64,000 nucleotides of DNA, taken from the NCBI RefSeq assembly GCF_021648825.1, contig NZ_JAKJHS010000001.1, positions 248,001 to 312,000 of the forward strand, read 5' to 3'. This DNA is from Rhizobium halophilum. GTDB lineage: Bacteria; Pseudomonadota; Alphaproteobacteria; Rhizobiales; Rhizobiaceae. Each line of letters opens with the position of its first letter. Within the stretch, counting starts at the first letter, position 1. Shown here one piece after another: positions 19,033 through 28,855 of this stretch. A program made the translations under genes and the position numbers. Under the pieces are notes generated by a model. It saw only the letters and a program-made list of their open reading frames with translations, was not told the DNA's origin and did no database searches.

Positions 19033-21369
19033 ATGGACAAGGCGACCTTCGAGCCGAAGAACGTGATCAACGGGCCGATGCACGCGTCGATCCGGCATGA
19101 CTCTGCGCACAAGCACGTCACCGGAACCGCGGAATATATCGACGATATTCGTGAGCCTGCGGATACGCTGCATGCGGCCCTCGGCATGGCGGACCGGGCC
19201 CATGCGGAAATCCTGTCGGTCGACCTCGATGCTGTGAAGGCAGCCCCCGGCGTCGTATGGGTAATGACGGCCGATGACATTCCTGGCTTCAACGACGTCG
19301 GCTCCACCGGCCAACACGACGAGCCGCTGCTGGCAACGAACAAGGTCGAGTTCCACGGCCAGCCGATGTTCGCGGTGATCGCTGAGACGCGCGACCAGGC
19401 CCGCCGGGCAGCGCGGCTGGCGAAAATCGAATATCGCGACCTGCCGCACTGGACCGATATCGAAGGCGCGGTCGAAAACGGCGCGCCGCTCGTCGTCAAG
19501 CCGATGACGCTGGTCCGCGGGCACGCGCAATCCGAGATGGACAAGGCGCCGCGCCGGCTCGAGGGCCGGATGGAGATCGGCGGCCAGGAGCATTTCTACC
19601 TGGAAGGCCAGATCGCCATGGCCATGCCCGGCGAAGACGAGGACGTGATCGTCTGGTCCTCCACGCAGCATCCGAGCGAGGTGCAGCACATGGTGGCGCA
19701 TGTACTTGGCATCGCCAACAATGCCGTGACGGTCAACATTCGCCGCATGGGCGGCGGTTTCGGCGGCAAGGAAACCCAGGGCAACCACTTTGCCTGCCTT
19801 GCGGCGGTGGCAGCCAAGAAGCTCGGCCGTGCCGTCAAATTCCGCCCCGACCGTGACGAGGACATGGCTGTCACCGGCAAGCGCCACGATTTCCGCGTCG
19901 ACTACGGCGTCGCCTTCGACGACGAGGGCCGCATCCATGCGCTCGACGCCACCTACGCCGCCCGCTGCGGCTGGTGCGCCGACCTGTCCGGCCCGGTCAC
20001 CGATCGTGCTCTTTTCCACGCAGATTCAAGCTATTTCTATCCGCATGTCCACCTGACCTCGAAGCCATTGAAGACACACACTGTCTCCAATACCGCCTTT
20101 CGCGGCTTCGGCGGGCCGCAGGGCATGCTCGGCGCCGAACGGGTGATCGAGGAGATCGCTTACGCGCTTGGCAAGGATCCGCTCGAGATCCGCAAGCTGA
20201 ACTTCTACGGCCAGCCCGGCTCCGGCCGCACCATGACGCCTTACCACCAGGAGGTCGAGGACAATGTCATCGCCCGTGTGGTGGAGGAACTGGAACACTC
20301 CTCCGACTACCAGGCGCGACGCAACGCGATCATCGACTTCAACGAGAACAGTCCGGTCATCCGCAGGGGGATTGCGCTGACGCCGGTGAAGTTCGGCATC
20401 TCCTTCACCATGACCGCCTACAATCAGGCGGGCGCGCTCATCCACATCTATCAGGACGGCTCGATCCACCTGAACCACGGCGGGACAGAGATGGGCCAGG
20501 GCCTCTACGTCAAGGTGGCGCAGGTGGTGGCCAATACCTTCAACGTCGATATCGAGCGGGTGAAGATCACCGCAACGACGACCGCCAAGGTACCAAACAC
20601 CTCGGCGACCGCCGCCTCCTCCGGGTCCGACTTGAACGGCATGGCGGCCTTCGACGCGGCACGGCAGATCAAGGAGCGGCTGATCGACTTTGCCATGCGC
20701 CAGTTCGAGGTGCCCCGCGAGGAGGTCGAGTTCTTAGCCAACCGCGTGCGGGTCGGCACCGAAGTGGTGCCCTTCGACACGCTGGTGCGCGCAGCCTATT
20801 ACGACCGCGTCCATCTCTCCGCCGCCGGCTTCTACAAGACACCGGACATCCACTGGGACCGCGAGGCGGGCCGAGGCCGTCCCTTCTACTACTACGCCTA
20901 TGGCGCATCTGTTTCGGAAGTCTCCATCGACACGCTGACCGGTGAATACATGGTGGAGCGCGCCGACATCCTTCACGACGTCGGCAGGTCGCTCAACCCG
21001 GCAATCGACATCGGCCAGATCGAGGGCGGCTTCGTGCAGGGCATGGGCTGGCTGACGACCGAGGAACTGTGGTGGGACGACAAGGGGCGGCTCAGGACGC
21101 ACGCGCCGTCGACCTACAAGATCCCGCTCGCCTCCGACCGGCCGAAGGTCTTCAACGTGAAGCTGGCGGAGTGGTCAAAGAATGCCGAGCCGACCATTGG
21201 CCGTTCCAAGGCCGTCGGCGAGCCGCCTTTCATGCTGGCGATTTCGGTGCTGGAGGCGATTTCCATGGCGGTCGCGAGCGTCGCGGATTACCAGGTCTGC
21301 CCGCGGCTCGACGCGCCGGCAACGCCGGAACGGGTGCTGATGGCGGTGGAGCGGCTGAAGGCGATGTGA
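19033..21369 (+). CDS. xdhB: Xanthine dehydrogenase large subunit (molybdenum cofactor)
   Basis: 778 residues forming the catalytic subunit that hydroxylates hypoxanthine and xanthine to urate. It contains GTAEYIDDI near the start, then RRMGGGFGGKETQ (Moco contact), NTAFRGFGGPQGM, HLNHGGTEMGQGLYVKVAQ and PNTSATAASSGSDLNGMA. VGEPPFMLAISVLEA near the C-terminus holds the catalytic Glu. The start at 19033 has GGAGGAGG immediately upstream and begins 1 base after the xdhA stop. The cofactor-insertion gene xdhC is not adjacent but ~2.7 kb downstream. Confidence 0.96.
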   Translation: MDKATFEPKNVINGPMHASIRHDSAHKHVTGTAEYIDDIREPADTLHAALGMADRAHAEILSVDLDAVKAAPGVVWVMTADDIPGFNDVGSTGQHDEPLLATNKVEFHGQPMFAVIAETRDQARRAARLAKIEYRDLPHWTDIEGAVENGAPLVVKPMTLVRGHAQSEMDKAPRRLEGRMEIGGQEHFYLEGQIAMAMPGEDEDVIVWSSTQHPSEVQHMVAHVLGIANNAVTVNIRRMGGGFGGKETQGNHFACLAAVAAKKLGRAVKFRPDRDEDMAVTGKRHDFRVDYGVAFDDEGRIHALDATYAARCGWCADLSGPVTDRALFHADSSYFYPHVHLTSKPLKTHTVSNTAFRGFGGPQGMLGAERVIEEIAYALGKDPLEIRKLNFYGQPGSGRTMTPYHQEVEDNVIARVVEELEHSSDYQARRNAIIDFNENSPVIRRGIALTPVKFGISFTMTAYNQAGALIHIYQDGSIHLNHGGTEMGQGLYVKVAQVVANTFNVDIERVKITATTTAKVPNTSATAASSGSDLNGMAAFDAARQIKERLIDFAMRQFEVPREEVEFLANRVRVGTEVVPFDTLVRAAYYDRVHLSAAGFYKTPDIHWDREAGRGRPFYYYAYGASVSEVSIDTLTGEYMVERADILHDVGRSLNPAIDIGQIEGGFVQGMGWLTTEELWWDDKGRLRTHAPSTYKIPLASDRPKVFNVKLAEWSKNAEPTIGRSKAVGEPPFMLAISVLEAISMAVASVADYQVCPRLDAPATPERVLMAVERLKAM

Positions 21370-21371
21370 CG

Positions 21372-21635
21372 CTAGCGACGCGCCTTGCGCCACCCGGCGC
21401 GGCGCGCCTCCTCTTCCGAGCAGACCCAGCGCTCGCCGTGCTCGTAGCTGATCTTGGTGGGCGCGTAATACTCCTGTCCCGGCACATGGTAGATGCGCTC
21501 GCCGGAATTGATGGAGATATTGCCCTTGATTGTGCAGGCCGGGTCATAAACCTGGCGAGGCAGGAGCGTATAGCCGCCCGCGCCGATGAAGGCGGCGGCA
21601 GATGCGAGAACAACGATCCCGGTGAGCTGGCTCAT
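21372..21635 (-). CDS. Small membrane-anchored protein with a sunset-type domain
   Basis: 87 residues: an N-terminal hydrophobic anchor (residues 4-24), then CTIKGNISINSGERIYHVPGQ and a C-terminal RWVCSEEEARRAGWRKARR. This 'IKGNIS...YHVPG...F/W-C-S-E-x-EA-xx-AG' pattern is common at the ends of rhizobial nuclease-like exported proteins (sunset domain), with two Cys that may bind metal. The function is unknown. It converges with xdhB, the stops being 2 bases apart. Confidence 0.65.
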   Translation of the reverse strand: MSQLTGIVVLASAAAFIGAGGYTLLPRQVYDPACTIKGNISINSGERIYHVPGQEYYAPTKISYEHGERWVCSEEEARRAGWRKARR

Positions 21636-21718
21636 CAGCGCAGTCTAGCTGCAGGAGCTTGCCTTTCCGTTGTCGGAGTCCTCAAAATTCAACCGATGGG
21701 GAGTTGAGCGAAGGCCCG

Positions 21719-22924
21719 CTATGGCGCCGAGTCCATCGCCGCAGCGTGAGCGTCCACCGGCATCCTGAAGACGAACCGCGTCTCACTTTCGTCCGATTGA
21801 ACATCGAGCTTGCCGCCGTGGGCTTCCGCAATTTGCGAGGCGATGTAGAGGCCAAGCCCCAGCCCCTGCAGGCTTGAGCTGCCTTCACCACGCTTGAAAG
21901 GCTGGAACAGCTTTGACAACGACTGTTCTGGGATCGGATCGCCCGAGTTAGCTACGGAAAGCTTCAACAGCCCGTCGGAGATGGAGGCATCGACCCGGAT
22001 CGGCTCTGTTGGCGAGCCATGGGTGACGGCATTGCCGAGGAGATTGGACAGCATCTGCGCGATGCGCTGGTGGTCAACGGGAACAACGTCTGCCAGATCG
22101 TATTGGGCCACGATCTTGCGTTCGGGATGGCCCGATTGGATTTCCGACACAACCTGCTCCAGCGTCGGCGCAAGTGGGCTTTCGCCATCGCGGGTCAGCG
22201 CAATCCCGCCCCCCAAGCGGCCCCGGGCGAAATCCATGACATTGTCGATCAGCGCCGACATTCTCAGCACGCTGCCGCGCAATATGTTCAGCACACGTTT
22301 CGACTTTTCACTTTGCAGTTCGCGCGAAAGGATGTTGATCCCGCCGCCGATCGAGGCGATCGGATTGCGCAGGTCATGGCCGAGAACGGCAATGAACTGC
22401 TCGCGCAGTTCGGACGCTGTCTTCTAGTCGATCAGGCTCGCATGCGCCGATTTCAGTTTCTCCGCGGCGTCAAAGTGGAAGCCAATGAGTTCCGCGAAGA
22501 GCTTAAACATCGCCAGATTATGGGGCGCACTTAGCTGGGCAGGCTTGGAATCGATTGCACACAACGTTCCGAAGAAGCGTCCATCCGGCAGGATGACCGG
22601 CACTGAGATGTAGCTCTGCAGGCCGTAGAGCTGCGGCGTGTGATGATCGCAGTAGATTGGATCTTCGGCGACATTGTCGATCACGATAACATCACGGACC
22701 TGGCGAACCTCGTGGCAAAGTGTCGTTTCGACGTCCAACTCGCCCCCGGGTTCCAGACCGAAACCGATGTTGTCGAGTACCTGGCAAGCGACCCAGTGGC
22801 TTTCGGTGACGCGTGCAACTGCTGCAAACCCCATGCCCGTGGAACGGCACACGACCTCCAGAATGCTGGAGACCGTGGGAACGCTCCGCATGATTGCAAT
22901 ATCGTTGTCGATGTTCTGTGCCAT
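21719..22924 (-). pseudogene. GAF-sensor histidine kinase interrupted by an in-frame amber codon
   Basis: One continuous reading frame from the ATG at 22924 encodes a GAF domain (about residues 20-155, with LCHEVRQVRDVIVIDNV and GLQSYISVPV). It then meets TAG at 22424-22426 and continues in the same frame as KTASELREQF, FIAVLGHDLRNPIASIGGG (phospho-accepting His at 22376-22378) and a HATPase domain (LSNLLGNAVTHG, LGLGLYIASQIAEAHGG) to 21719. The intact gene would encode about 401 residues. CAG to TAG is one base change, so a recent nonsense mutation is likely; the His lies after the stop. A GTG restart at 22294 would lose the His. A sequencing error or suppression cannot be excluded. Confidence 0.8.
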
Positions 22925-23028
22925 GTAATGAAGACGAGAATTAATATCAGAGCATCCGGTGCAGGGCGATGCTCCCTTCCCTCAGAGTCTAATGCGCTTT
23001 TGAAACGATTCCAAGATGAGACACCTGT

Positions 23029-23955
23029 TCACCGAATCGCCGAACGCAAGAGATACACGAATGCAGCCAGGATCAGCAGCGGCAGTACGAGGAGTTTGAC
23101 CAGGTAAGCGACCGCGATGCCGATGGAGGCGGAGAAGAGGTCCCCGGAGATTGCCACGCCCTCGGTGATGATGCGCGCATTCTCCGTGACCCCGCCGGTG
23201 ACCGACTGTGCCAGGCCCGAGGCAGCACCGAGCGTGCCGGTGAGCGCCGAGCGTGAGGCATCGACGGCTGAACCGAGCCGGTCCAGCAATCCGGGCTCGA
23301 GTGTCCGGTCTGCCGGCGGCGCGACAGCCGGCGGCTCATTGCTTCTCAGCGCCTCCACCTGCTGCTCGACCGCCGCTGGATCGTACTGCGCGTCCATCCG
23401 GTGAAAGACCTGCGTGGCATTCCCCCATGCCTCATCCGTGATGGCGTTGCCCGCGTAAAAGGCGAGCGAGTAGGAGGCAGGCAGCAGCACCGCACCGAGA
23501 ATGCCAAGCACTGCGGCGGAACGCGACATCCGCTCCAGGGCAGGCGGAACGGAGCGAGTGATCAACAGCAGGATCGCAATGACGGCTGCACCGAGCGCAA
23601 GCACGGCGGAGGCCGCCTTGGCTACCGGTACGAGAACAAGGGAAAGGATGCCGGAGGCAATCGCAAGATAGAAAAGGAGGTCCGCCATCCGGTCGATCGT
23701 ATTCGTAACGGGCTGCAGCAACTGCCCTGGGCTGGCTGTCACCGAGGCAACACCGACGCCACCTGTCATGTCGGCATCCTTGGCAACGCTCATCAGCGAG
23801 TTGACGACGCGGAGCGTGCCATAGAGGGCACCGCTGCCGATGGTCACCTCGCGGCTGAACCGGACGGCGACATCCGCCAGCGGGTTGACGAAGAACATGG
23901 CCGCGGCAAAGGCCGCAACCAGCAGCCATAGGATGGAGGACGTTCGTCTGCTCAT
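23029..23955 (-). CDS. Multi-pass membrane protein of unknown function
   Basis: 308 residues, no family recognised. An N-terminal membrane segment (about 7-27) is followed by an Ala/Gly/Val-rich periplasmic-looking stretch. Three hydrophobic segments (about 90-112, 112-132, 145-165) come next, then an acidic/proline-rich part with EQQVEALRSNEPPAVAPPADR, and a final hydrophobic pair (about 265-305). GGGAG precedes the ATG at 23955. It lies between the split kinase and xdhC, opposite to xdhC, and interrupts the xdh cluster. What it senses or transports cannot be told. Confidence 0.6.
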   Translation of the reverse strand: MSRRTSSILWLLVAAFAAAMFFVNPLADVAVRFSREVTIGSGALYGTLRVVNSLMSVAKDADMTGGVGVASVTASPGQLLQPVTNTIDRMADLLFYLAIASGILSLVLVPVAKAASAVLALGAAVIAILLLITRSVPPALERMSRSAAVLGILGAVLLPASYSLAFYAGNAITDEAWGNATQVFHRMDAQYDPAAVEQQVEALRSNEPPAVAPPADRTLEPGLLDRLGSAVDASRSALTGTLGAASGLAQSVTGGVTENARIITEGVAISGDLFSASIGIAVAYLVKLLVLPLLILAAFVYLLRSAIR

Positions 23956-24065
23956 GGTGCTCCCCGTGGTTCGGCGCAAACTGTAGCATGACAGGCATCC
24001 GGCGGAACAAGAAGCTGCGAAGACCCGATGCAGCAGCCGGCTTCACATGCTATGACGAACAAGCC

Positions 24066-24887
24066 ATGCCAAAAGCCTCCCTTTCCGCCTTTCTTTCCAG
24101 TCATCAGCATTGCGTCCTGGTGCAGATCACCGAAGCTTGGGGATCGACCCCGCGTGACCAGGGCACGCCCATGCTGGTGGCGACGGATGCGATCTGGGGG
24201 ACGATCGGCGGCGGTCAGTTAGAGTTCATGGCGATCGACAACGCCCGCGCGGTTCTGTCGGGGGGCGGCAATGCCGTGATGGACATCCCGCTTGGCCCGG
24301 AGATCGGCCAGTGCTGCGGGGGCCGCATGCGGCTTTCGTTCGAGCCGGTGACAGAGGCGATCATAGCGCAGCTTGAACAACGGCTGAAGCGGGAGGATCG
24401 TGCTCATTCATCCGTTTTCCTGTTCGGCGCCGGCCATGTGGGACTTGCGCTTGCAAGGGCGCTGGTCCCGCTGCCCCTCGCCGTCACCGTGGTGGAGACG
24501 AGAGCCGATGCGTTGGATGCGTTACCCCGAGAGGTAACGCGGAAGCACGTGGCCATACCGGAGGCCATGGTCGCCGAGATTTCCGCCGGGGGCGCTGCGG
24601 TGATCCTGACGCATGATCATGCGCTCGACTTCCTGATCGCCCGGGAGGCGCTCGCCCGACGCGACCTTGCCTATGTCGGCATGATCGGCTCGCAGACCAA
24701 GCGCGCCACCTTCGGCAACTGGATGAAGCGCGAAGGCGCCGGCACCGACCTGATCGACGGGCTAATCCTGCCGATCGGCGGCGACACGGTCAGGGACAAG
24801 CGTCCGGAAGTGATCGCCGCAATGGTGGCCGCCGAACTGCTGACAGTTTTATTCTCGCCCACCGCTCACAGGCTGCGCGGCGGGTAG
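24066..24887 (+). CDS. xdhC: Xanthine dehydrogenase accessory protein XdhC
   Basis: 273 residues. The N-terminal XdhC/CoxI domain has LVQITEAWGSTPRDQGTPMLV and GTIGGGQLEFMAI plus GPEIGQCCGGRM (conserved Cys pair). The C-terminal Rossmann domain has FLFGAGHVGLALARAL and YVGMIGSQTKRATF. XdhC binds molybdenum cofactor, aids its sulfuration and inserts it into XdhB. The start MPKASLSAFL at 24066 is chosen by alignment to the family; the frame is open 26 codons upstream. Its 3' end overlaps the converging DUF1127-like gene by 22 bases. Confidence 0.93.
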   Translation: MPKASLSAFLSSHQHCVLVQITEAWGSTPRDQGTPMLVATDAIWGTIGGGQLEFMAIDNARAVLSGGGNAVMDIPLGPEIGQCCGGRMRLSFEPVTEAIIAQLEQRLKREDRAHSSVFLFGAGHVGLALARALVPLPLAVTVVETRADALDALPREVTRKHVAIPEAMVAEISAGGAAVILTHDHALDFLIAREALARRDLAYVGMIGSQTKRATFGNWMKREGAGTDLIDGLILPIGGDTVRDKRPEVIAAMVAAELLTVLFSPTAHRLRGG

Positions 24888-25114
24888 GTCAGGATCGCTT
24901 CCTGCCAGGCTGAATTGCAGGCGATGGGTCGGCAGACCGGCCGCCCGTCGCGCAGGCCAATGTCGCGCAGCACATCGTCAGTCAGATCGCCTGCATCAAC
25001 CCGGCTGATGCTCCGGTGCTGCGGCGCGAGGCGTTTCCATAGGCTCGACAGGGACCATCCACGATCCGGCTTGCAAGGTGCATCGCAGCGAGAGGTCAGG
25101 GCAAAGGACATCAT
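24866..25114 (-). CDS. DUF1127-like small protein
   Basis: 82 residues, moderately supported. The diagnostic part is SRVDAGDLTDDVLRDIGLRDGRP (about 45-67), resembling the DUF1127 core 'L...DIGL.R'. DUF1127 proteins in alphaproteobacteria are small, arginine-rich and linked to phosphate or RNA regulation. The start is a double ATG at 25114 with a GTGGG stretch upstream. It is divergent from the LysR gene and overlaps xdhC at its 3' end. Confidence 0.6.
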   Translation of the reverse strand: MMSFALTSRCDAPCKPDRGWSLSSLWKRLAPQHRSISRVDAGDLTDDVLRDIGLRDGRPVCRPIACNSAWQEAILTYPPRSL

Positions 25115-25215
25115 AATACCCACTTCCATTCGATTGTCTGGTGGGCGTAGGATGCACGGCAATGCAGGCATGATCCAATTCAACAACCGTCTGTATGGAT
25201 CAAGAGAACTTATCC

Positions 25216-26112
25216 ATGAAGCTGTCGCGCCAATTCCCGCTCAATGCCCTGCACGTCTTCGAGGCGACTGCGCGCTTGAGGAGTTTTACCAAGGCAGGGC
25301 TGGAACTGGGGATGACGCAGACGGCGGTCAGCTACCAGATCAAGCTTCTGGAAGACACGCTGGGCGAACCACTCTTCCTGCGGCGCCCGCGACAGGTGGC
25401 GCTGACGGAGGTGGGTGAGCGGCTGGCCCCGAAAGTGGGGGAGGCTTTCGACATGCTGGCGGAAGCGCTGGGTGGTATTCGCGACCAGTCGGAAGCGACA
25501 CTAACCATCCACACCACGGCAACCTTCGCCTCCCACTGGCTCGCCAATCACCTGGGCACGTTCCAGGTCGAAAACCCGGGGATCGCGGTTCGGCTGGAAA
25601 CCTCACAATCCGTCATAGACTTTGCGCGCACGGAGGGAGACGTGGCGATCCGCTCCGGCAAGGGCGTCTGGCCGGGGCTGAAGTCACACTTCCTGATGAA
25701 AAGTCACTTCACGCCGATGCTGAGCCCGGCGCTGGCTGAAACCATCGGCGGCATCAGGCAACCGGCAGACCTGCTGAAACTTCCGATCATCGACCCGCAG
25801 GACGAGTGGTGGCCCCTGTGGTTTTCACGTGCCGGGCTCGCAGAGGTTGATCTCTCGAAGTTTCCCGCAAGCCAATACGGCGCCCAGTATTTCCACGCGG
25901 CTGCGGCGATCGCGGGACAGGGTATCGCGATTCTGAGGCCGGAATTCTATGCCGACGACGTCGCCCTCGGAAGGCTGTACCAGCCCTTCGACCTGCTCGC
26001 CAGCGATGGCTCGGACTACTGGCTTGTTTACCCGGAGGCGCGCCGCCATTCCCGCAAGATCCGCGTCTTCCGCGACTTCATGCGCAAGAAGATGCCGGAT
26101 TTCCAGGACTAG
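25216..26112 (+). CDS. LysR-family transcriptional regulator, GcvA-type
   Basis: 298 residues. The N-terminal winged helix has FPLNALHVFEATARLRSFTKAGLELGMTQTAVSYQIKLLE (about 6-45), the GcvA subgroup pattern. The substrate-binding domain follows (about 95-295, with the WWPLWFSRAGL and GQGIAILRPEFYADD segments). It lies directly upstream of puuD and on the same strand, so it is a candidate regulator of purine breakdown, with urate or a purine as inducer (inference). The start at 25216 follows AAGAG by 9 bases; an ATG 7 codons earlier is possible. Confidence 0.88.
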   Translation: MKLSRQFPLNALHVFEATARLRSFTKAGLELGMTQTAVSYQIKLLEDTLGEPLFLRRPRQVALTEVGERLAPKVGEAFDMLAEALGGIRDQSEATLTIHTTATFASHWLANHLGTFQVENPGIAVRLETSQSVIDFARTEGDVAIRSGKGVWPGLKSHFLMKSHFTPMLSPALAETIGGIRQPADLLKLPIIDPQDEWWPLWFSRAGLAEVDLSKFPASQYGAQYFHAAAAIAGQGIAILRPEFYADDVALGRLYQPFDLLASDGSDYWLVYPEARRHSRKIRVFRDFMRKKMPDFQD

Positions 26113-26204
26113 TTCGTCTTCTTTCCGGAGGTCCGCCCTTCCCTCTCCCGCTGTTTTTTCGCAATGTGGCGAGTCGGAAGACAGGGGCTCCAGAGGATTG
26201 CCGA

Positions 26205-27434
26205 ATGTATGAATATGCCGTGGCCTGGGAATGGCTGTCGTTCGCCGCACGCTGGCTGCACGTGATCACCGCCATCGCCTGGATCGGCTCGTCCTTCTAC
26301 TTTATCGCGCTCGATCTCGGGCTGGTGAAGCGGCCGCACCTTCCGGTCGGCGCCTATGGCGAGGAGTGGCAGGTGCATGGCGGCGGCTTCTACCATATCC
26401 AGAAATACCTGGTGGCGCCGGCGCAGATGCCCGAGCACCTGACCTGGTTCAAGTGGGAAAGCTACATGACCTGGCTTTCCGGCTTCCTGATGCTGGCGAT
26501 CGTCTACTATGCCGGCGCCGACCTCTTCCTGATCGACAGCCATGTGATGGAGCTATCCCAGTGGCAGGCGATCGGCATTTCCATCGCTTCGCTCGGCGTC
26601 GGCTGGATCATCTACGACCAGCTCTGCAAGTCGCCGATCGGCAAGAACACATGGGGCCTGATGGCGATCCTCTACGCGGTGCTGGTGGCCATGGCCTGGG
26701 GCTATACCCAGGTCTTCACAGGGAGGGCGGCCTTCCTGCATCTCGGTGCCTTCACCGCCACCATCATGTCGGCGAACGTTTTCTTCATCATCATCCCCAA
26801 CCAGAAAATCGTTGTGGCCGACCTGATCGCCGGACGAACCCCCGATCCGAAATATGGGGTGATCGCCAAGCAGCGCTCGCTGCACAACAACTACCTGACG
26901 CTGCCCGTCATCTTCTTCATGCTGTCGAACCATTACCCGCTGGCGTTCGCGACGGAGTTCAACTGGATCATCGCGGCACTGGTCTTCCTGATGGGAGTGA
27001 CCATCCGCCACTGGTTCAACACCACCCATGCGCGGAAGGGCAAGCCAACCTGGACCTGGCTGGTGACGCTGCTCATCTTCATCGCCATCATGTGGCTCTC
27101 GACCGTGCCCAAGGTGCTGACCGGCGAGACCGAGAATGCAGCCCTTTCCCCGGTGCAACAGAAGTTCGCCTCGAACGCCCATTTCGACGCCGCTCGCGAC
27201 GTGGTGCTGTCGCGCTGTTCCATGTGCCACGCGGCTGAACCGGTCTGGGAGGGCGTGAACTTCCCGCCGAAAGCCGTGAAGCTGGAGACCGACCGGGAGA
27301 TTGCTGCACACGCCCGCGAGATATACATCCAGGCCGGCCGGAGCCACGCCATGCCGCCCGGCAACATCACCGAGATCTCGGCCGACGAGCGTCAGTTGCT
27401 CGCCGCCTGGTACGAAAGCACAGTTTCGCAATGA
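26205..27434 (+). CDS. puuD: Membrane urate oxidase PuuD with C-terminal cytochrome c
   Basis: 409 residues. Eight or so transmembrane segments (about 5-310) begin with WEWLSFAARWLHVITAIAWIGSSFYF and include a histidine-rich pattern (WFNTTHARKG). A soluble C-terminal domain has the haem-c motif CSMCH (about residue 344) and a possible Met ligand in HAMPPGNITEIS. This is the PuuD family, which oxidises urate to 5-hydroxyisourate and feeds electrons to the respiratory chain, replacing cytosolic uricase. It overlaps guaD by 4 bases (ATGA), so the two are coupled. GAGGA precedes the start. Confidence 0.93.
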   Translation: MYEYAVAWEWLSFAARWLHVITAIAWIGSSFYFIALDLGLVKRPHLPVGAYGEEWQVHGGGFYHIQKYLVAPAQMPEHLTWFKWESYMTWLSGFLMLAIVYYAGADLFLIDSHVMELSQWQAIGISIASLGVGWIIYDQLCKSPIGKNTWGLMAILYAVLVAMAWGYTQVFTGRAAFLHLGAFTATIMSANVFFIIIPNQKIVVADLIAGRTPDPKYGVIAKQRSLHNNYLTLPVIFFMLSNHYPLAFATEFNWIIAALVFLMGVTIRHWFNTTHARKGKPTWTWLVTLLIFIAIMWLSTVPKVLTGETENAALSPVQQKFASNAHFDAARDVVLSRCSMCHAAEPVWEGVNFPPKAVKLETDREIAAHAREIYIQAGRSHAMPPGNITEISADERQLLAAWYESTVSQ

Positions 27435-28744
27435 CGAAGACCCTGATCCGCGGCCGACTGCTGACCTTCAAGCGGGCGCCGATGAGCCTGACCGATACCG
27501 AGAGCTACACCTACGAGCATGACGGCGGCCTGCTCGTCGATGAAGGCAAGATTGCCGCGATCGGGAACTATACACAGGTGAAGGCAACGGCGCCGGCGGA
27601 TGTCGAGGAGATCGACCACCGGCCGCATCTCGTCCTGCCGGGACTGATCGACACGCACCTGCATTTCCCGCAGATGCAGGTGATCGCCTCCTATGCCGGC
27701 AGCCTGCTGGAGTGGCTGAACACCTACACGTTTCACGAGGAGTGCCGCTTCGTCGAATCAGATCATGCGGCGCGCATTGCGACGCGCTTCTATGACGAGA
27801 TGATCCGCCACGGCACGACGACGGCTGCGGCCTATTGCTCGGTCCACAAGACCTCCGCGGATGCCTATTTCGCTGAAGCCGTGAAGCGCGGCATGTGCAT
27901 GGTCGGCGGCAAGGTGATGATGGACCGCAACGCCCCGCAGGGCCTGCTCGACACGCCACAAACGAGCTATGACGAGACGCGTGCGGTGATCGGTGAATGG
28001 CATGGCAAGGGGCGCAACTACGTCGCGATCACGCCGCGCTTCGCCATTACCTCCACACCGGAGCAGATGCAGGCCGCCCAGGCGCTGGCACAGGAATTTC
28101 CGGACCTCCACATCCAGACGCATCTCTCCGAGAACCTCGACGAGATCCGTTACACCTGCGAACTCTATCCGCAGGCGAAGGACTACACCGACATCTACGC
28201 CCGCTACGGGCTGCTTGGCGCAAAGACCCTGCTCGGCCACGCAATCCACCTCTCCGACCGCGAGGCCGACGTCTTGAGCGAAACGGGTTCGGTGGCGGTG
28301 CATTGCCCGACATCCAACCTCTTCATCGGCTCCGGCCTGTTTCCGCTGAACGCCATCCGCCGGCGGAACAAGCCGGTGCGGGTGGCGGTGGCGACCGATA
28401 TCGGCGGCGGATCGAGCTATTCCATGCTGCGCACGCTGGATGAGGCCTACAAGATCCAACAGATCTTGGGTGAGCGGCTAAACCCGCTGGACAGCTTCCA
28501 CCTGATGACCCGCGGCAACGCCGAGGCGCTATCGCTCATCGACCGGATCGGAACGCTGGAGGTCGGCACGGACGCCGACCTCGTGGTGCTGGACGCGGGC
28601 GCGACGCCGGCCATGGCGCTCAGAATGGAAGCCGTGACAACCCTGCCGGAAGAGCTCTTCCTTCTGCAGACCATGGGCGATGACCGGGCGGTGGCGGAGA
28701 CTTATGTAGCGGGCAAGGCGATGAAGCGGGGCGTTGGTTCATAA
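27431..28744 (+). CDS. guaD: Guanine deaminase
   Basis: A 437-residue amidohydrolase that deaminates guanine to xanthine, feeding XdhAB. Zinc ligands: PGLIDTHLHFPQ (His-x-His, about residue 73), HTQ-type THLSENLDEI (about 235), GHAIHLSDRE (about 275) and ATDIGGGSSYSMLRT (Asp, about 320). EWLNTYTFHEE near residue 100 is characteristic of GuaD. It is translationally coupled to puuD. A short ~110-base gap separates it from the alpha-hydroxy-acid oxidase. Confidence 0.95.
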   Translation: MTKTLIRGRLLTFKRAPMSLTDTESYTYEHDGGLLVDEGKIAAIGNYTQVKATAPADVEEIDHRPHLVLPGLIDTHLHFPQMQVIASYAGSLLEWLNTYTFHEECRFVESDHAARIATRFYDEMIRHGTTTAAAYCSVHKTSADAYFAEAVKRGMCMVGGKVMMDRNAPQGLLDTPQTSYDETRAVIGEWHGKGRNYVAITPRFAITSTPEQMQAAQALAQEFPDLHIQTHLSENLDEIRYTCELYPQAKDYTDIYARYGLLGAKTLLGHAIHLSDREADVLSETGSVAVHCPTSNLFIGSGLFPLNAIRRRNKPVRVAVATDIGGGSSYSMLRTLDEAYKIQQILGERLNPLDSFHLMTRGNAEALSLIDRIGTLEVGTDADLVVLDAGATPAMALRMEAVTTLPEELFLLQTMGDDRAVAETYVAGKAMKRGVGS

Positions 28745-28855
28745 CGCTTCGGCTTCTGCATACTTTGAACGTCATGGTGCGTCTTTTTTGCTGACGTCTC
28801 CAAATGACTCATGCTAGCTGACGATGAGACTGCGCCGGGGGAGGAAGTTCCGATC

